64,000 nt of DNA from UBA7683 sp964643895 (GTDB lineage Bacteria > Patescibacteriota > Saccharimonadia > Saccharimonadales > UBA7683): NCBI GenBank assembly GCA_964643895.1, contig CAZXUE010000001.1, forward strand, positions 46,709 through 110,708, given 5' to 3'. Positions 42,776 to 50,602 of this stretch are shown here, piece after piece (within the stretch, counting starts at the first letter, position 1; each line of letters begins with the position of its first letter). A model generated the notes under the pieces. The model was given only the letters and a program-made list of their open reading frames with translations. It made no database searches and was not told the origin of the DNA. The position numbers and the translations under genes are program-made.

Positions 42776-43305
42776 TACTGTTCAGACCAGCGAGTTTGGC
42801 ATTCTTTAATTGTGGCTTTTGCTTCTTCAATGTTGCCCCAGCCGAGGACTTTGGTGGAGCCTGGTTTTTTGAGATCTTTGTAATGTGTGAAGTGATGCTC
42901 AATTTGTTCGATTGTTCGCTTTGGTAGATCTTCCAGTGAATTTATAGCATCACCAGTGTCTCGATCATCAGCTGGCACAACTACTACTTTATGATCCATC
43001 TCGCCATCATCTTCGAAATTCATGATACCAATGATCTTTGCTTCGAGCACAACGCCTGTCGCAATTGCTTCATTACAAATGATCAGCGCGTCGAGTTCAT
43101 CACCGTCATCATCAAGCGTTTGAGGAATAAAGCCGTAGTTGCACGGTTTTGCAAAAATACCTGGCTCCACACGATCAAGCACAAAAACCTTCTTTTTTCG
43201 ATCCCACTCAACTTTTAATTTTGAGCCGACACCAATCTCGTTTACAACGGTAATAACGCCGCCATCTACATCACCTGCGTCAAAAATATCGTTAAAATCT
43301 GCCAT
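42775..43305 (-). CDS. ppa: Inorganic pyrophosphatase
   Basis: A 176-residue family I soluble pyrophosphatase that pulls biosynthetic reactions by removing PPi. The signature acids are visible in YGFIPQTLDDDGDELDALIIC (metal Asp cluster), with KVVVVPADDRDTGD and the Lys/Tyr-bearing ends FTHYKDLK and KVLGWG. The frame opens 17 codons earlier, but AAGGGAG sits just before the ATG at 43305 (MADFNDIFDAG), which is chosen. Cotranscribed with the methylase and Nudix genes. Confidence 0.95.
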   Translation of the reverse strand: MADFNDIFDAGDVDGGVITVVNEIGVGSKLKVEWDRKKKVFVLDRVEPGIFAKPCNYGFIPQTLDDDGDELDALIICNEAIATGVVLEAKIIGIMNFEDDGEMDHKVVVVPADDRDTGDAINSLEDLPKRTIEQIEHHFTHYKDLKKPGSTKVLGWGNIEEAKATIKECQTRWSEQ

Positions 43306-43378
43306 GCATTCTCCCTTGCGTTTAGTTTTGAAGTTATTTCTTATATCCGTACTCATTGTATCAGATGTGGGTTAGCTC

Positions 43379-43558
43379 TTAGTAACCTTTTTCATAAGCA
43401 GAGACTTCTTGATCGTAGATATGCTGCGCCTTGCCATACTCTGCCTCAAGCGAAGTTTTAACCGTGCTATATGTGTAGGTAAATGACCGATTGATTAGCT
43501 TAATAATCACAACTGAGATAGCTGCAAATATCAACACCGGGATCAAACGCAGCACCAT
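43379..43558 (-). CDS. Small single-pass membrane protein, 59 residues
   Basis: A short ORF: VLRLIPVLIFAAISVVIIKLI (membrane helix), then a soluble helix rich in Y, K and E (NRSFTYTYSTVKTSLEAEYG...). AGGAG lies 9 nt before the ATG. It sits alone between def and ppa on the same strand. The composition is reasonable for a small membrane protein, but no family is recognised. Confidence 0.55.
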   Translation of the reverse strand: MVLRLIPVLIFAAISVVIIKLINRSFTYTYSTVKTSLEAEYGKAQHIYDQEVSAYEKGY

Positions 43559-43614
43559 ATATTACACTCCTGTTTTCAAGTACTGTAGCGTATGGCACGA
43601 CAGAAGTAAATTGC

Positions 43615-44175
43615 TTATGAAATCTGCTTTTTGACTACTCGTTTTCGATATTCACTCGCATTCATCCAGGTTGTATGATCTTTTACGCGCTCCGGAAATA
43701 AGATGCCATGCAGATGATCTGTTTCGTGCTGGAATACATGCGCCGGCAGTCCTGTAATTACCTTTTTATGCGTTTTACCGTGTTCATCAGTCCAGGTTGC
43801 CTGTATTCTCTCGAAACGTTCAGCTTGTGCAAAAACCGGCGAGTTCTTTGCGCCAAGACTAAGACAGCCCTCCCACTTTGGCACACGATTACCCAAACCC
43901 TTATAGGCTGGGTTAATGATGACAGATTCAAAATGCTCTCTATCAGTTCGAGGTGGTGTTGGTCGAATCAAAATGACGGAGAGCGCGACCGAGAAACCAA
44001 CCTGAGGCGCAGCTAAGCCAACTCCATATTTTCTACTCAACAGTGTGTGCTTAATATCAACAATCAAACGCTGTATATCATCCGATTTAATCTCCTCATC
44101 CGAGAGCTTCTGAGCGACTTTGCGCAAAATTGGATCACCGAACTGAGTTCTCGTAAGCACATTAGGTATATACAT
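43615..44175 (-). CDS. def: Peptide deformylase
   Basis: A 186-residue metal-dependent deformylase that removes the formyl group from nascent proteins. The three motifs are present: GVGLAAPQVG (motif 1), EGCLSLG (motif 2, metal Cys) and HVFQHETDHLHGILF (motif 3, HExxH type with two metal His and the catalytic Glu). The C-terminal tail KDHTTWMNASEYRKRVVKKQ is longer than in E. coli. The TATACT -10 box overlaps that of the divergent C39-like gene. Confidence 0.96.
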   Translation of the reverse strand: MYIPNVLTRTQFGDPILRKVAQKLSDEEIKSDDIQRLIVDIKHTLLSRKYGVGLAAPQVGFSVALSVILIRPTPPRTDREHFESVIINPAYKGLGNRVPKWEGCLSLGAKNSPVFAQAERFERIQATWTDEHGKTHKKVITGLPAHVFQHETDHLHGILFPERVKDHTTWMNASEYRKRVVKKQIS

Positions 44176-44185
44176 CTTGATATGG

Positions 44186-44193
44186 AGTATAAT
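44186..44193. promoter_or_regulatory. Overlapping divergent -10 boxes for def and the C39-like gene
   Basis: The 8 bp AGTATAAT give TATAAT on the plus strand (44188-44193, 8 nt before the ATG at 44202) and TATACT on the minus strand (44186-44191, 10 nt before the def ATG). The two promoters cannot be occupied at the same time. Confidence 0.55.
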
Positions 44194-44201
44194 CGTTAAC
44201 T

Positions 44202-44933
44202 ATGCAGGGCACAACTCATCACCCGGTTCCAGTCGAAAAGCAAGGCACTGCAGAATGTGCCCAATTCTCGTTCTCGCTCGCAATGAGAAGTCTGGGCCTA
44301 GACATCTCTGCCCAAGAGATCATTGATAACATTCCGGTCAATAGAAGACCAGATGGCACGTTATGGGGCACTTCACCGGCCAAGATTGCCTCCTACCTTC
44401 TTGAAGGCTATCCTGTACAAATTTCAGCTCTTTGTAGCGATTTAACGGTTATAGATCAGTCCTGGAAGAGTCTTGATGCACACGAAATCATACAAAGACT
44501 CGAGGCTATGGTGTCCAGAATAGATGAATTACCCGTTAGCAACATTACTAGAGACAACGTAGAACTATACGCTAAAGATTATATTGCCTTCCTAAAGTCA
44601 GGGGGGAACATACAAGTAGGCCCCATCACGAGCGCAGCGATCAAAAAAGCACTGCACAGTGGACCAGTTGTGGCAGCAGTTGCCGCACAACACTTCTATG
44701 AAAACCTCGGCAGGTTGGTGTACCGCAAGGATGCCATAGGTGTTAACGACTCTATTACTGGGCGTCCAGGAACGCACATGGTGGTAATTAGTGGCTATCG
44801 TGAAAAAGACTTTACCGTTGTGGACCCCGAATATGCAAGCGAGAATAAATACTCTTTTGAGCACATTGTAACATCGATTGCGGCTGCACAAATAGAATCT
44901 GACAATGTAGTCTATTGCCTGAGTAAAAAGTAA
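44202..44933 (+). CDS. C39-like cysteine peptidase family protein
   Basis: A 243-residue protein. The N-terminal GTAECAQFSFSLAMRSLG places a Cys (about residue 19) at the start of a helix, as in papain-like C39 domains, and GTHMVVISGYREKDFTVVDPEYA supplies the His and Asp of a catalytic triad in the right order. There is no signal peptide or membrane helix. This fits a Peptidase_C39_2-like domain, but the substrate and activity are unproven. Leaderless promoter (TATAAT, 8 nt). Its stop abuts the convergent trxB stop. Confidence 0.75.
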   Translation: MQGTTHHPVPVEKQGTAECAQFSFSLAMRSLGLDISAQEIIDNIPVNRRPDGTLWGTSPAKIASYLLEGYPVQISALCSDLTVIDQSWKSLDAHEIIQRLEAMVSRIDELPVSNITRDNVELYAKDYIAFLKSGGNIQVGPITSAAIKKALHSGPVVAAVAAQHFYENLGRLVYRKDAIGVNDSITGRPGTHMVVISGYREKDFTVVDPEYASENKYSFEHIVTSIAAAQIESDNVVYCLSKK

Positions 44934-45884
44934 TCACTTCTTTGAAGGATCTTCGAGGTATTCGCGGATTTTGAGGGCAGCAGTGGCGCCTTCGCCGACT
45001 GCCGACGCGATTTGCATGGTGGCACCGCTTCTAACATCACCACTGGCGAAAACACCAGGCATATTGGTGTGCAGATTTTGATCGGTCAGAATAAAACCAA
45101 CTTCATCGAGCTTCACATCACTGTTTTTAAGAAAACTGGTGTTTGGGAGTAGGCCTACAAATACAAACACGCCATCGGTTGCAATTTCTGTCGGCTCTCC
45201 CTCTTTTGTTGCTTTAACTTTTACTACCTTATTATCTTCGGCAACGATCTCATCTGTTGCAGTATTGAGGTGAACGGTAATTTTACCCTTATCAACAAAC
45301 TTCTGCAGCTCGTGCTGGAGCACCTCGCTTGCCTTGATTGTCGAACGAACCAATAAATCGATATGCGTAGTGAAGCGAGTGAGGAACAGCGCCTCTTGCA
45401 CGGCAGAATTGCCACCACCAACTACAACAAGCTTTTTATCACGGTAAAATGCGCCGTCACAGGTTGCGCAGTAATGCACGCCCCGACCGTAGTACTCTTC
45501 TTCACCGGGCACGCCGATTTTTTTATAATCTGAACCTGTGGCAACCAAAACCGCTTTGGCTTTATATGTGGCATCGTCAATGGTTTTTACTAAAACTGTA
45601 TGGTCATCCGAGTTGGTTGTGATCTGTGAAACTTCGCCGTAGCGTATATCCGCCCCGAACCGCTCGGCTTGCTTTTCTAATTTTTCCGCCAAATCAAGGC
45701 CAGTAATACCATCTGGGAAGCCCGGGTAATTATCCACCTGGTCAGTAATTGCCGCCAAACCGCCAACAACACCTTTTTCCAGAAGGATTGTTTTTATATC
45801 TTCCCGAGTTGTATACACAGCCGCAGCTAACGCAGAAGGGCCTGCGCCGATCATAATTACATCGGTTTCAACGGTATCGCTCAC
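44934..45884 (-). CDS. trxB: Thioredoxin reductase
   Basis: A 316-residue flavoprotein that reduces thioredoxin or glutaredoxin-like proteins. FAD-binding is in IGAGPSALAAAVYT, the redox disulfide in YCATCDGAFYRDKKLVVVGGGNSAVQEALFL (CATC followed by the NADPH-binding motif), and the C-terminal FAD motif in GVFASGDVRSG. The length is standard. It lies 39 nt downstream of the glutaredoxin-like gene and is read from the same promoter, making a two-gene redox operon. Whether it uses NADPH or NADH is not clear. Confidence 0.95.
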   Translation of the reverse strand: MSDTVETDVIMIGAGPSALAAAVYTTREDIKTILLEKGVVGGLAAITDQVDNYPGFPDGITGLDLAEKLEKQAERFGADIRYGEVSQITTNSDDHTVLVKTIDDATYKAKAVLVATGSDYKKIGVPGEEEYYGRGVHYCATCDGAFYRDKKLVVVGGGNSAVQEALFLTRFTTHIDLLVRSTIKASEVLQHELQKFVDKGKITVHLNTATDEIVAEDNKVVKVKATKEGEPTEIATDGVFVFVGLLPNTSFLKNSDVKLDEVGFILTDQNLHTNMPGVFASGDVRSGATMQIASAVGEGATAALKIREYLEDPSKK

Positions 45885-45923
45885 AAAGCCTCCTCTAGTT
45901 CAGATTGCAAGTAATGCTTTTCA

Positions 45924-46175
45924 TTATACCAAAGCTGGCATAAGTTGCGCTGGGTTGTAGCCTGTAATGACACTTTGCGCGCCAGTGTCATCGTCTTGAA
46001 TAACAGTTACGGGTACGCGAGTTTGACCGGAAAGCTGCATCACAACAGCGTGCGACTCTGGTTGTTCATCAATATTCACTTCGTTATACTGCGTATTTTT
46101 CATGGTGAGGATTTTTTTAACCATCTTGCACTGCCCGCAGGTGTTAGAAGTATAAATGGTAACTTGTTTAGACAT
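45924..46175 (-). CDS. Glutaredoxin/NrdH-like redox protein
   Basis: An 83-residue thioredoxin-fold protein with CGQC at residues 13-16, VNIDEQPE, and TRVPVTVIQDD (the cis-Pro motif TVP-like). These are the features of glutaredoxin-like NrdH proteins, which are reduced by thioredoxin reductase, encoded next door. It likely serves ribonucleotide reductase or general disulfide reduction. The AAGG ribosome binding site and leader of about 50 nt come after a promoter carrying the 18-bp palindrome. Confidence 0.9.
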   Translation of the reverse strand: MSKQVTIYTSNTCGQCKMVKKILTMKNTQYNEVNIDEQPESHAVVMQLSGQTRVPVTVIQDDDTGAQSVITGYNPAQLMPALV

Positions 46176-46232
46176 GAGAAGCCTTTCTTTATGATTTTAT
46201 TTTTCTTTCGTTCTTTGAACTGTCTGACATAA

Positions 46233-46262
46233 ACTATACCGCTTATGGTGTAGGCCAGTCAA
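46233..46262 (-). promoter_or_regulatory. Glutaredoxin-trxB promoter with an 18-bp palindromic operator in the spacer
   Basis: Minus-strand -35 TTGACT (46257-46262), an 18-bp spacer and -10 TATAGT (46233-46238). The dyad TACACCATAAGCGGTATA (46235-46252) lies in the spacer and overlaps the -10. It differs from the gap site at one base. Confidence 0.75.
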
Positions 46263-46299
46263 CAACCTACGCTATATACGTTGTTTATTTTACTTATGC

Positions 46300-46848
46300 C
46301 TATTTCACCTCTTTCAATTCAACAATAAATACCAATGGCCCAAACGGTCGCCCGTCGCCATTATCTACAGCTCCATAGGCTTTATCGGCAGGAATGGTCA
46401 ATTTAACAGTAGAACCTTGTTTTACTCCGGTTAGGCCCTCGGTCCAACCCTTAATAACACCGTTCAAGGGGAAGTCTATTGGTGTAGCGACACCACCCTT
46501 ATTGGTACTATCAAATATCTTACCATCAGATGTCCAGCCAAAGTAGTTTGCGTTAACCGTAGATTCTGCCGTAGCTGCCGCACCTTCGCCCTGCACAAGC
46601 GTTTCAACCTTTAATTCAGTAACGCTTGCGGCATCAAATGCCTCAGCTGCATAGCCAGTCAGTGGTTCTTTTTGCATAGTATTTTGCTCCTGTAATTGTT
46701 TAAGTAATTCAGCCTGCTGCTGTTGATCCGATGTTTGATTTTTAGTTTGCAAAAAATACAGTACCGTTACTGCAACAGATGAGAATGCAAACCCTACAAC
46801 GGCCATCAAGATGACTACACGCTGTGCGTTCTTTTTCACTTTTCCCAT
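46300..46848 (-). CDS. Membrane-anchored FKBP-type peptidyl-prolyl isomerase
   Basis: A 182-residue protein: N-terminal membrane helix (about 12-35), Q-rich linker, then an FKBP domain. The domain shows YFGWTSDGKIFDSTNKGG (YTG-x2-DGxxFDSS-like), FPLNGVIKGWTEGLTGVKQGSTVKLTIPADKAYG and PFGPLVFIVELKEV. It would catalyse proline isomerisation in proteins at the outer face of the membrane. The frame is open upstream, but GGAGGG sits about 10 nt before the ATG at 46848 (MGKVKKNAQR), so this start is chosen. Confidence 0.9.
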   Translation of the reverse strand: MGKVKKNAQRVVILMAVVGFAFSSVAVTVLYFLQTKNQTSDQQQQAELLKQLQEQNTMQKEPLTGYAAEAFDAASVTELKVETLVQGEGAAATAESTVNANYFGWTSDGKIFDSTNKGGVATPIDFPLNGVIKGWTEGLTGVKQGSTVKLTIPADKAYGAVDNGDGRPFGPLVFIVELKEVK

Positions 46849-46960
46849 AAAACTTTTACCCTCCACCTTTCTGATTTTCATCAGGATACTTCCAAATATA
46901 CTCCCCCAAAAACTCGTAAACAAGTCTTGACATTAGCTTAGATTATAGAGTTTAAACTAA

Positions 46961-47689
46961 CTATTTACCGTATATCTCATAACCGCCATCGGCAGTTAAA
47001 ACTTGCCCTGTCATAATTCCAGCTTGGTCACTTGCTAAGAATAATATGACTTTCGCAATATCATCTGGTTGCGCTATTTTGTCTACAAGGGACTGTGTTT
47101 TATAGCTCTCACGCATCTCAACACTCCAGGTTTTTGCCATGTCGGTCTCGGTGGGGCCAGGGGCCACGCAGTTCACGCGTATCTTTGGACCAAGCTCTTT
47201 GGCCAAACCAATAGTTAAAGATATCACGCCAGCCTTCGAAACAGAGTATGGCAAAGCACCTCCTCTTGCAAGGTTTGCAATACCACGGATTGAGGAGACA
47301 TTTACGATACTCGATCCATGCCCCATGTGTGGAATGGCAGCCTGACAGAAATGAGCGGTACCAAGCAGGTTTATCTGAAAGTCATCGAGCCAATCTTGAT
47401 CAGTGAGCTCTAAAAATGGAGTAGACTTCACCCAACCTGCACAATTGATGAGCGTATTGATACGCCCATATTCTTCCACAATCGTCTCGACTGCCTTTTT
47501 GACTTTGACTTGATCTGATACATCACAAACCACGTAAGGCGCAGCGAGTTCTTTTGCTAATTCTACGAGTTGCGGCGTTTCGGATCTCCCATGGACAACC
47601 ACCGTAGCTCCTTGCGCATGGGCCAACCGAGCAGTTGCCGCCCCCATGCCACGCGAGGATCCCGAAATTAAAACAACTTTGCCTTTCAT
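46961..47689 (-). CDS. Short-chain dehydrogenase/reductase, FabG-like
   Basis: A 242-residue SDR. Cofactor motif SGSSRGMGAATARL, NAG-equivalent INCAGWV, catalytic Ser in IVNVSSIRG, and YSVSKAG (Tyr and Lys). The C-terminal GQVLTADGGYEIYG is typical of FabG-like enzymes. The substrate cannot be named, and no fatty-acid genes are nearby. It overlaps the PNPOx-like gene by 4 nt (ATGA), so the two are coupled. Confidence 0.88.
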   Translation of the reverse strand: MKGKVVLISGSSRGMGAATARLAHAQGATVVVHGRSETPQLVELAKELAAPYVVCDVSDQVKVKKAVETIVEEYGRINTLINCAGWVKSTPFLELTDQDWLDDFQINLLGTAHFCQAAIPHMGHGSSIVNVSSIRGIANLARGGALPYSVSKAGVISLTIGLAKELGPKIRVNCVAPGPTETDMAKTWSVEMRESYKTQSLVDKIAQPDDIAKVILFLASDQAGIMTGQVLTADGGYEIYGK

Positions 47690-48144
47690 TTGCTAGACCC
47701 ATTCCACTCAAGTTCGTATTTATGAAGTGCTTCTTCAAATTTGCCGAATGCAAACCAGTTTGAAACAATCACTTTATACATTTTGTTCTTGCCCTCACTC
47801 GAGAGCCACTCTTCAACCACTGCCTTGTCTCGCTCGAGATAGCGACAGTAGCGCTCCACGTCTTCCGCAGATGCTTCAATTATTTCCGCCGAACCTTCAA
47901 AATATATTCCGTGTGGTAGATCAGACTTTTCATGTTGTCTTACGATGTTACCGGCCACATTCGGATTTTCCGCGATCTCCTGACCATGTCGCGTCGAGGG
48001 GTTTGATATAAAATATAAATTCAGGTTCTCATCATACGCAAAATGGACCTCACAAACCCACGGCCTGTTATCTTTTACCGTCGCCAACGACATATGCACT
48101 GTTTTTGTAATGTATTCTCGGATGATTTTTTCTATATCTACCAT
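47686..48144 (-). CDS. Pyridoxamine-5'-phosphate-oxidase-like flavin protein
   Basis: A 152-residue split-barrel protein. HMSLATVKDNRPWVCEVHFAYDENLNLYFISNPSTRHGQEIAENPNVAG is the classical PNPOx-like start, with GIYFEGSAEII after it. Such proteins bind FMN or F420 and reduce various small molecules, so the name does not imply vitamin B6 synthesis. The frame opens 7 codons earlier, but a TATAAT -10 (48154-48159) overlaps that region. The ATG at 48144, 9 nt downstream, is preferred. Upstream of and coupled to the SDR gene. Confidence 0.85.
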   Translation of the reverse strand: MVDIEKIIREYITKTVHMSLATVKDNRPWVCEVHFAYDENLNLYFISNPSTRHGQEIAENPNVAGNIVRQHEKSDLPHGIYFEGSAEIIEASAEDVERYCRYLERDKAVVEEWLSSEGKNKMYKVIVSNWFAFGKFEEALHKYELEWNGSSK

Positions 48145-48250
48145 AGTACTGAGATTATACATCATTAATGCGGCCTTTTGCCTACATTTATACCGCTCTT
48201 GCTTGCAATTTTATGTAATCTGCAATATATACATTATACATTACATACTT

Positions 48251-48808
48251 ATGCGTGAAACACCGATAACTAATGCCCGCCTTCTTGCTATGTCCGCACT
48301 CACTTCCCCAATGGCGCATTATGAGGTGAAAAAACATGGCCTGCTTGGCACCTCGGGCACGACATGTGACTACGAAATCAAGCGCTACACCAACGGAGGC
48401 AGAAGATTTAAAACAAGAATGTCAGAACGAGACCTACTCAACTTACTCGACAAGCCCACCGCCGACTTACTGATGACCGTAGAACTTTCCCACCGGCTTG
48501 TTCGCACCAAAGGTTTTGCCGGACCGCTCGTGGTGCAATCCGCAATAGGCGTTTTTGGTAGCGGCAGTCCTTTGGAAGCAACTCACATCGTATATGGATC
48601 GCGTGCAAAACCAGAAGCGCTTGAAAATGGACTTGCGGACCAGATTGCCTATGCACAAGAGCTCATTTTGCCCACCGAGCAGCTTGAAACGGCGATCGAA
48701 AAAGGCTGGGACTGCCATCTTGTTGATAGCGACCCTAATGCCTGGGGTGCATTCATAGACCTCGTACTGGCAACTGAAAGAAAAGTGGCGGCAACCAGCC
48801 TAAATTGA
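48251..48808 (+). CDS. Hypothetical soluble protein, 185 residues
   Basis: An unrecognised protein starting MRETPITNARLLAMSALTSP. It has a basic N-terminal third (YEIKRYTNGGRRFKTRMSERDLLNLL) and an acidic, helical C-terminal third. The frame is open upstream to 48110, but that part (FCLHLYRSCLQFYVICNIYIIHYI) is low-complexity and overlaps the divergent promoter, so it is left out. Poor TACATT-like hexamers lie about 8 nt before the chosen ATG. No function is assigned. Confidence 0.6.
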   Translation: MRETPITNARLLAMSALTSPMAHYEVKKHGLLGTSGTTCDYEIKRYTNGGRRFKTRMSERDLLNLLDKPTADLLMTVELSHRLVRTKGFAGPLVVQSAIGVFGSGSPLEATHIVYGSRAKPEALENGLADQIAYAQELILPTEQLETAIEKGWDCHLVDSDPNAWGAFIDLVLATERKVAATSLN

Positions 48809-48823
48809 AATACTCTGTGAGAG

Positions 48824-50602
48824 TTAGGCGGCTATTTCGTATTCTTTTAGTTTGTTTTTGGTTTTTTCGTCGGTGTTGCTTTGTAGTTTCAGTAGTTGTG
48901 CGTATATGCCTTTGGTCTTGGCCAGTTCTGCCGGCGTACCTATCTCATCAACTTTGCCTTTCTTGAGGGTAACAATTTGGTCAACACCGGCAATAGTTGA
49001 AAGACGGTGCGCAATAATAAGTGTAGTGCGGCCCTTCATGAGTTTTTCAAGAGCCAGTTGTACCTCATGCTCTGCCCGGCTATCCAAACTAGAGGTTGCT
49101 TCATCTAGAATGAGGATCGGAGCATCTTTCAAAATTGCTCGCGCAATAGCAACACGCTGTTTTTGGCCACCCGAGAGTTTCATGCCACGTTCACCTACTA
49201 CTGTATCGAGACCATTAGGAAGTTTATTGATGAAATCCCAAGCATTAGCGGCTTGGGCGGCTTTTTCAATATCTTTTTCGGTTGCGTTCGATGTGCCGTA
49301 TGCAATATTCTCACGCACCGTTCCGCTGAAGAGCGTAGCCTCTTGAAAGACGACTGCTATGTTCTGACGTAGACTCTTCTGAGTAACACCGGCTATATCA
49401 GTGCCGTCAATAGTAATGGTGCCTGAAGCTGGGTCATACAAACGAAGAAGTAGATTTGTGACGGTGGTCTTGCCCTCGCCGCTCTCGCCAACAAGCGCCA
49501 ACTTTTGGCCTGATTCAATCTTAAACGACACGTTACGGAGTACAGGCTGAGCATCTTCATAGGCAAAATCAACACCATCAAAGCTCACCATTCCATTTGT
49601 AACGTTCAGACGCTTGGCACCTGTTTGATCCAGCACACTGGGCTGTTCGTTCATAGCGGTGAAATAATCCTTGCTGTCAGCAATGGCACGTTGAGTGCGA
49701 TCCACCAGAAAGCTCATACTAAAAATTGGAAGCCGAATTAATGCGCCGTATTGAATGAGCAACACCGTCTCGCCCACAGTAAATCTGCCATTGACCGCCT
49801 CCCAGAATATGTATACATAGACGACGCCAAAAATCACATTTAAAACCAGTCGGCGCAAGATGTCTTCACGATGCCATAACCGTGATTGTGGCCGTGTAGT
49901 CTTAACAGTTTTCCGAAGCATATTTTGAAAAAATGAGCTCTCAGATTTCTCAGATGTGTAGCTTTTTGCTACTTTGATCTCACTTATCACTTCAGCGAAT
50001 CGGCCACTAGCAATGTCACTGGCATCATTAATTTCTTTCTGGTAAACCTGCCACTTTTTACTCGTTCGACCAGTCAGCCACAAGAATATTGGATATAAAG
50101 AAGCAAAAAGGAGTGCAACAATCCAGCTATAGCGAGCAACAATTATCAGAGTGAATACCGTGGTGAGGAGGAACTGAAAAAAGTTGTTGGCGAACATATT
50201 AATGAAATCTGTAACGCCCGTAATTGAACGGCTCAATCTATTAATAATGGTGCCTGTCAGCTCATTGGAGTAATACTTTTGGCTCAGAGTTAAAAGATGA
50301 TCGTAGTACTTCGTCGAAAGAAAGTAGCGCAACTTAATCGCCATAATATCACCATAATAGCCAGAGATATTACTGATTAATGTAGCGCCGGCATCGCTTG
50401 CAAATATTGCCGCAACAATAATCAAAACGGGGATGAAATCGTGCTGTCCGCCCACGACCGTTGGTAACCTGTCTATTGCCATTTTGGTTAAGAGTGGCTG
50501 TGCTTGATTGAGAAGTGCCATCAAAACCGTACCGAAAGAAACGCCAATATAGTACGGCCACAAGTGCCCTGCAAACTTTAAAATTTTTCCAATCTGCTTC
50601 AT
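48824..50602 (-). CDS. ABC exporter, fused membrane and ATPase domains
   Basis: A 592-residue half-transporter that should form a homodimer or heterodimer. Six membrane helices in residues 1-310 form the exporter domain. The ATPase domain has Walker A LVGESGEGKTTVTNLLLRLYDP, a Q-loop, signature LSGGQKQRVAIARAI, Walker B ILILDEATSSLD and the H-loop IIAHRLST. The exported substrate (lipid, peptide or drug) is not readable. Its ATG overlaps the pheT stop (TAATG), so it is the last gene of the pheS operon. No partner half-transporter is next to it. Confidence 0.94.
   Translation of the reverse strand: MKQIGKILKFAGHLWPYYIGVSFGTVLMALLNQAQPLLTKMAIDRLPTVVGGQHDFIPVLIIVAAIFASDAGATLISNISGYYGDIMAIKLRYFLSTKYYDHLLTLSQKYYSNELTGTIINRLSRSITGVTDFINMFANNFFQFLLTTVFTLIIVARYSWIVALLFASLYPIFLWLTGRTSKKWQVYQKEINDASDIASGRFAEVISEIKVAKSYTSEKSESSFFQNMLRKTVKTTRPQSRLWHREDILRRLVLNVIFGVVYVYIFWEAVNGRFTVGETVLLIQYGALIRLPIFSMSFLVDRTQRAIADSKDYFTAMNEQPSVLDQTGAKRLNVTNGMVSFDGVDFAYEDAQPVLRNVSFKIESGQKLALVGESGEGKTTVTNLLLRLYDPASGTITIDGTDIAGVTQKSLRQNIAVVFQEATLFSGTVRENIAYGTSNATEKDIEKAAQAANAWDFINKLPNGLDTVVGERGMKLSGGQKQRVAIARAILKDAPILILDEATSSLDSRAEHEVQLALEKLMKGRTTLIIAHRLSTIAGVDQIVTLKKGKVDEIGTPAELAKTKGIYAQLLKLQSNTDEKTKNKLKEYEIAA

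Noticed and set aside
45926..45943. A further copy of the palindrome (TATACC-N6-GGCATA) near the glutaredoxin stop
   Set aside because: It lies in coding sequence at the 3' end of the gene and has mismatches in both halves, so chance is the better explanation.
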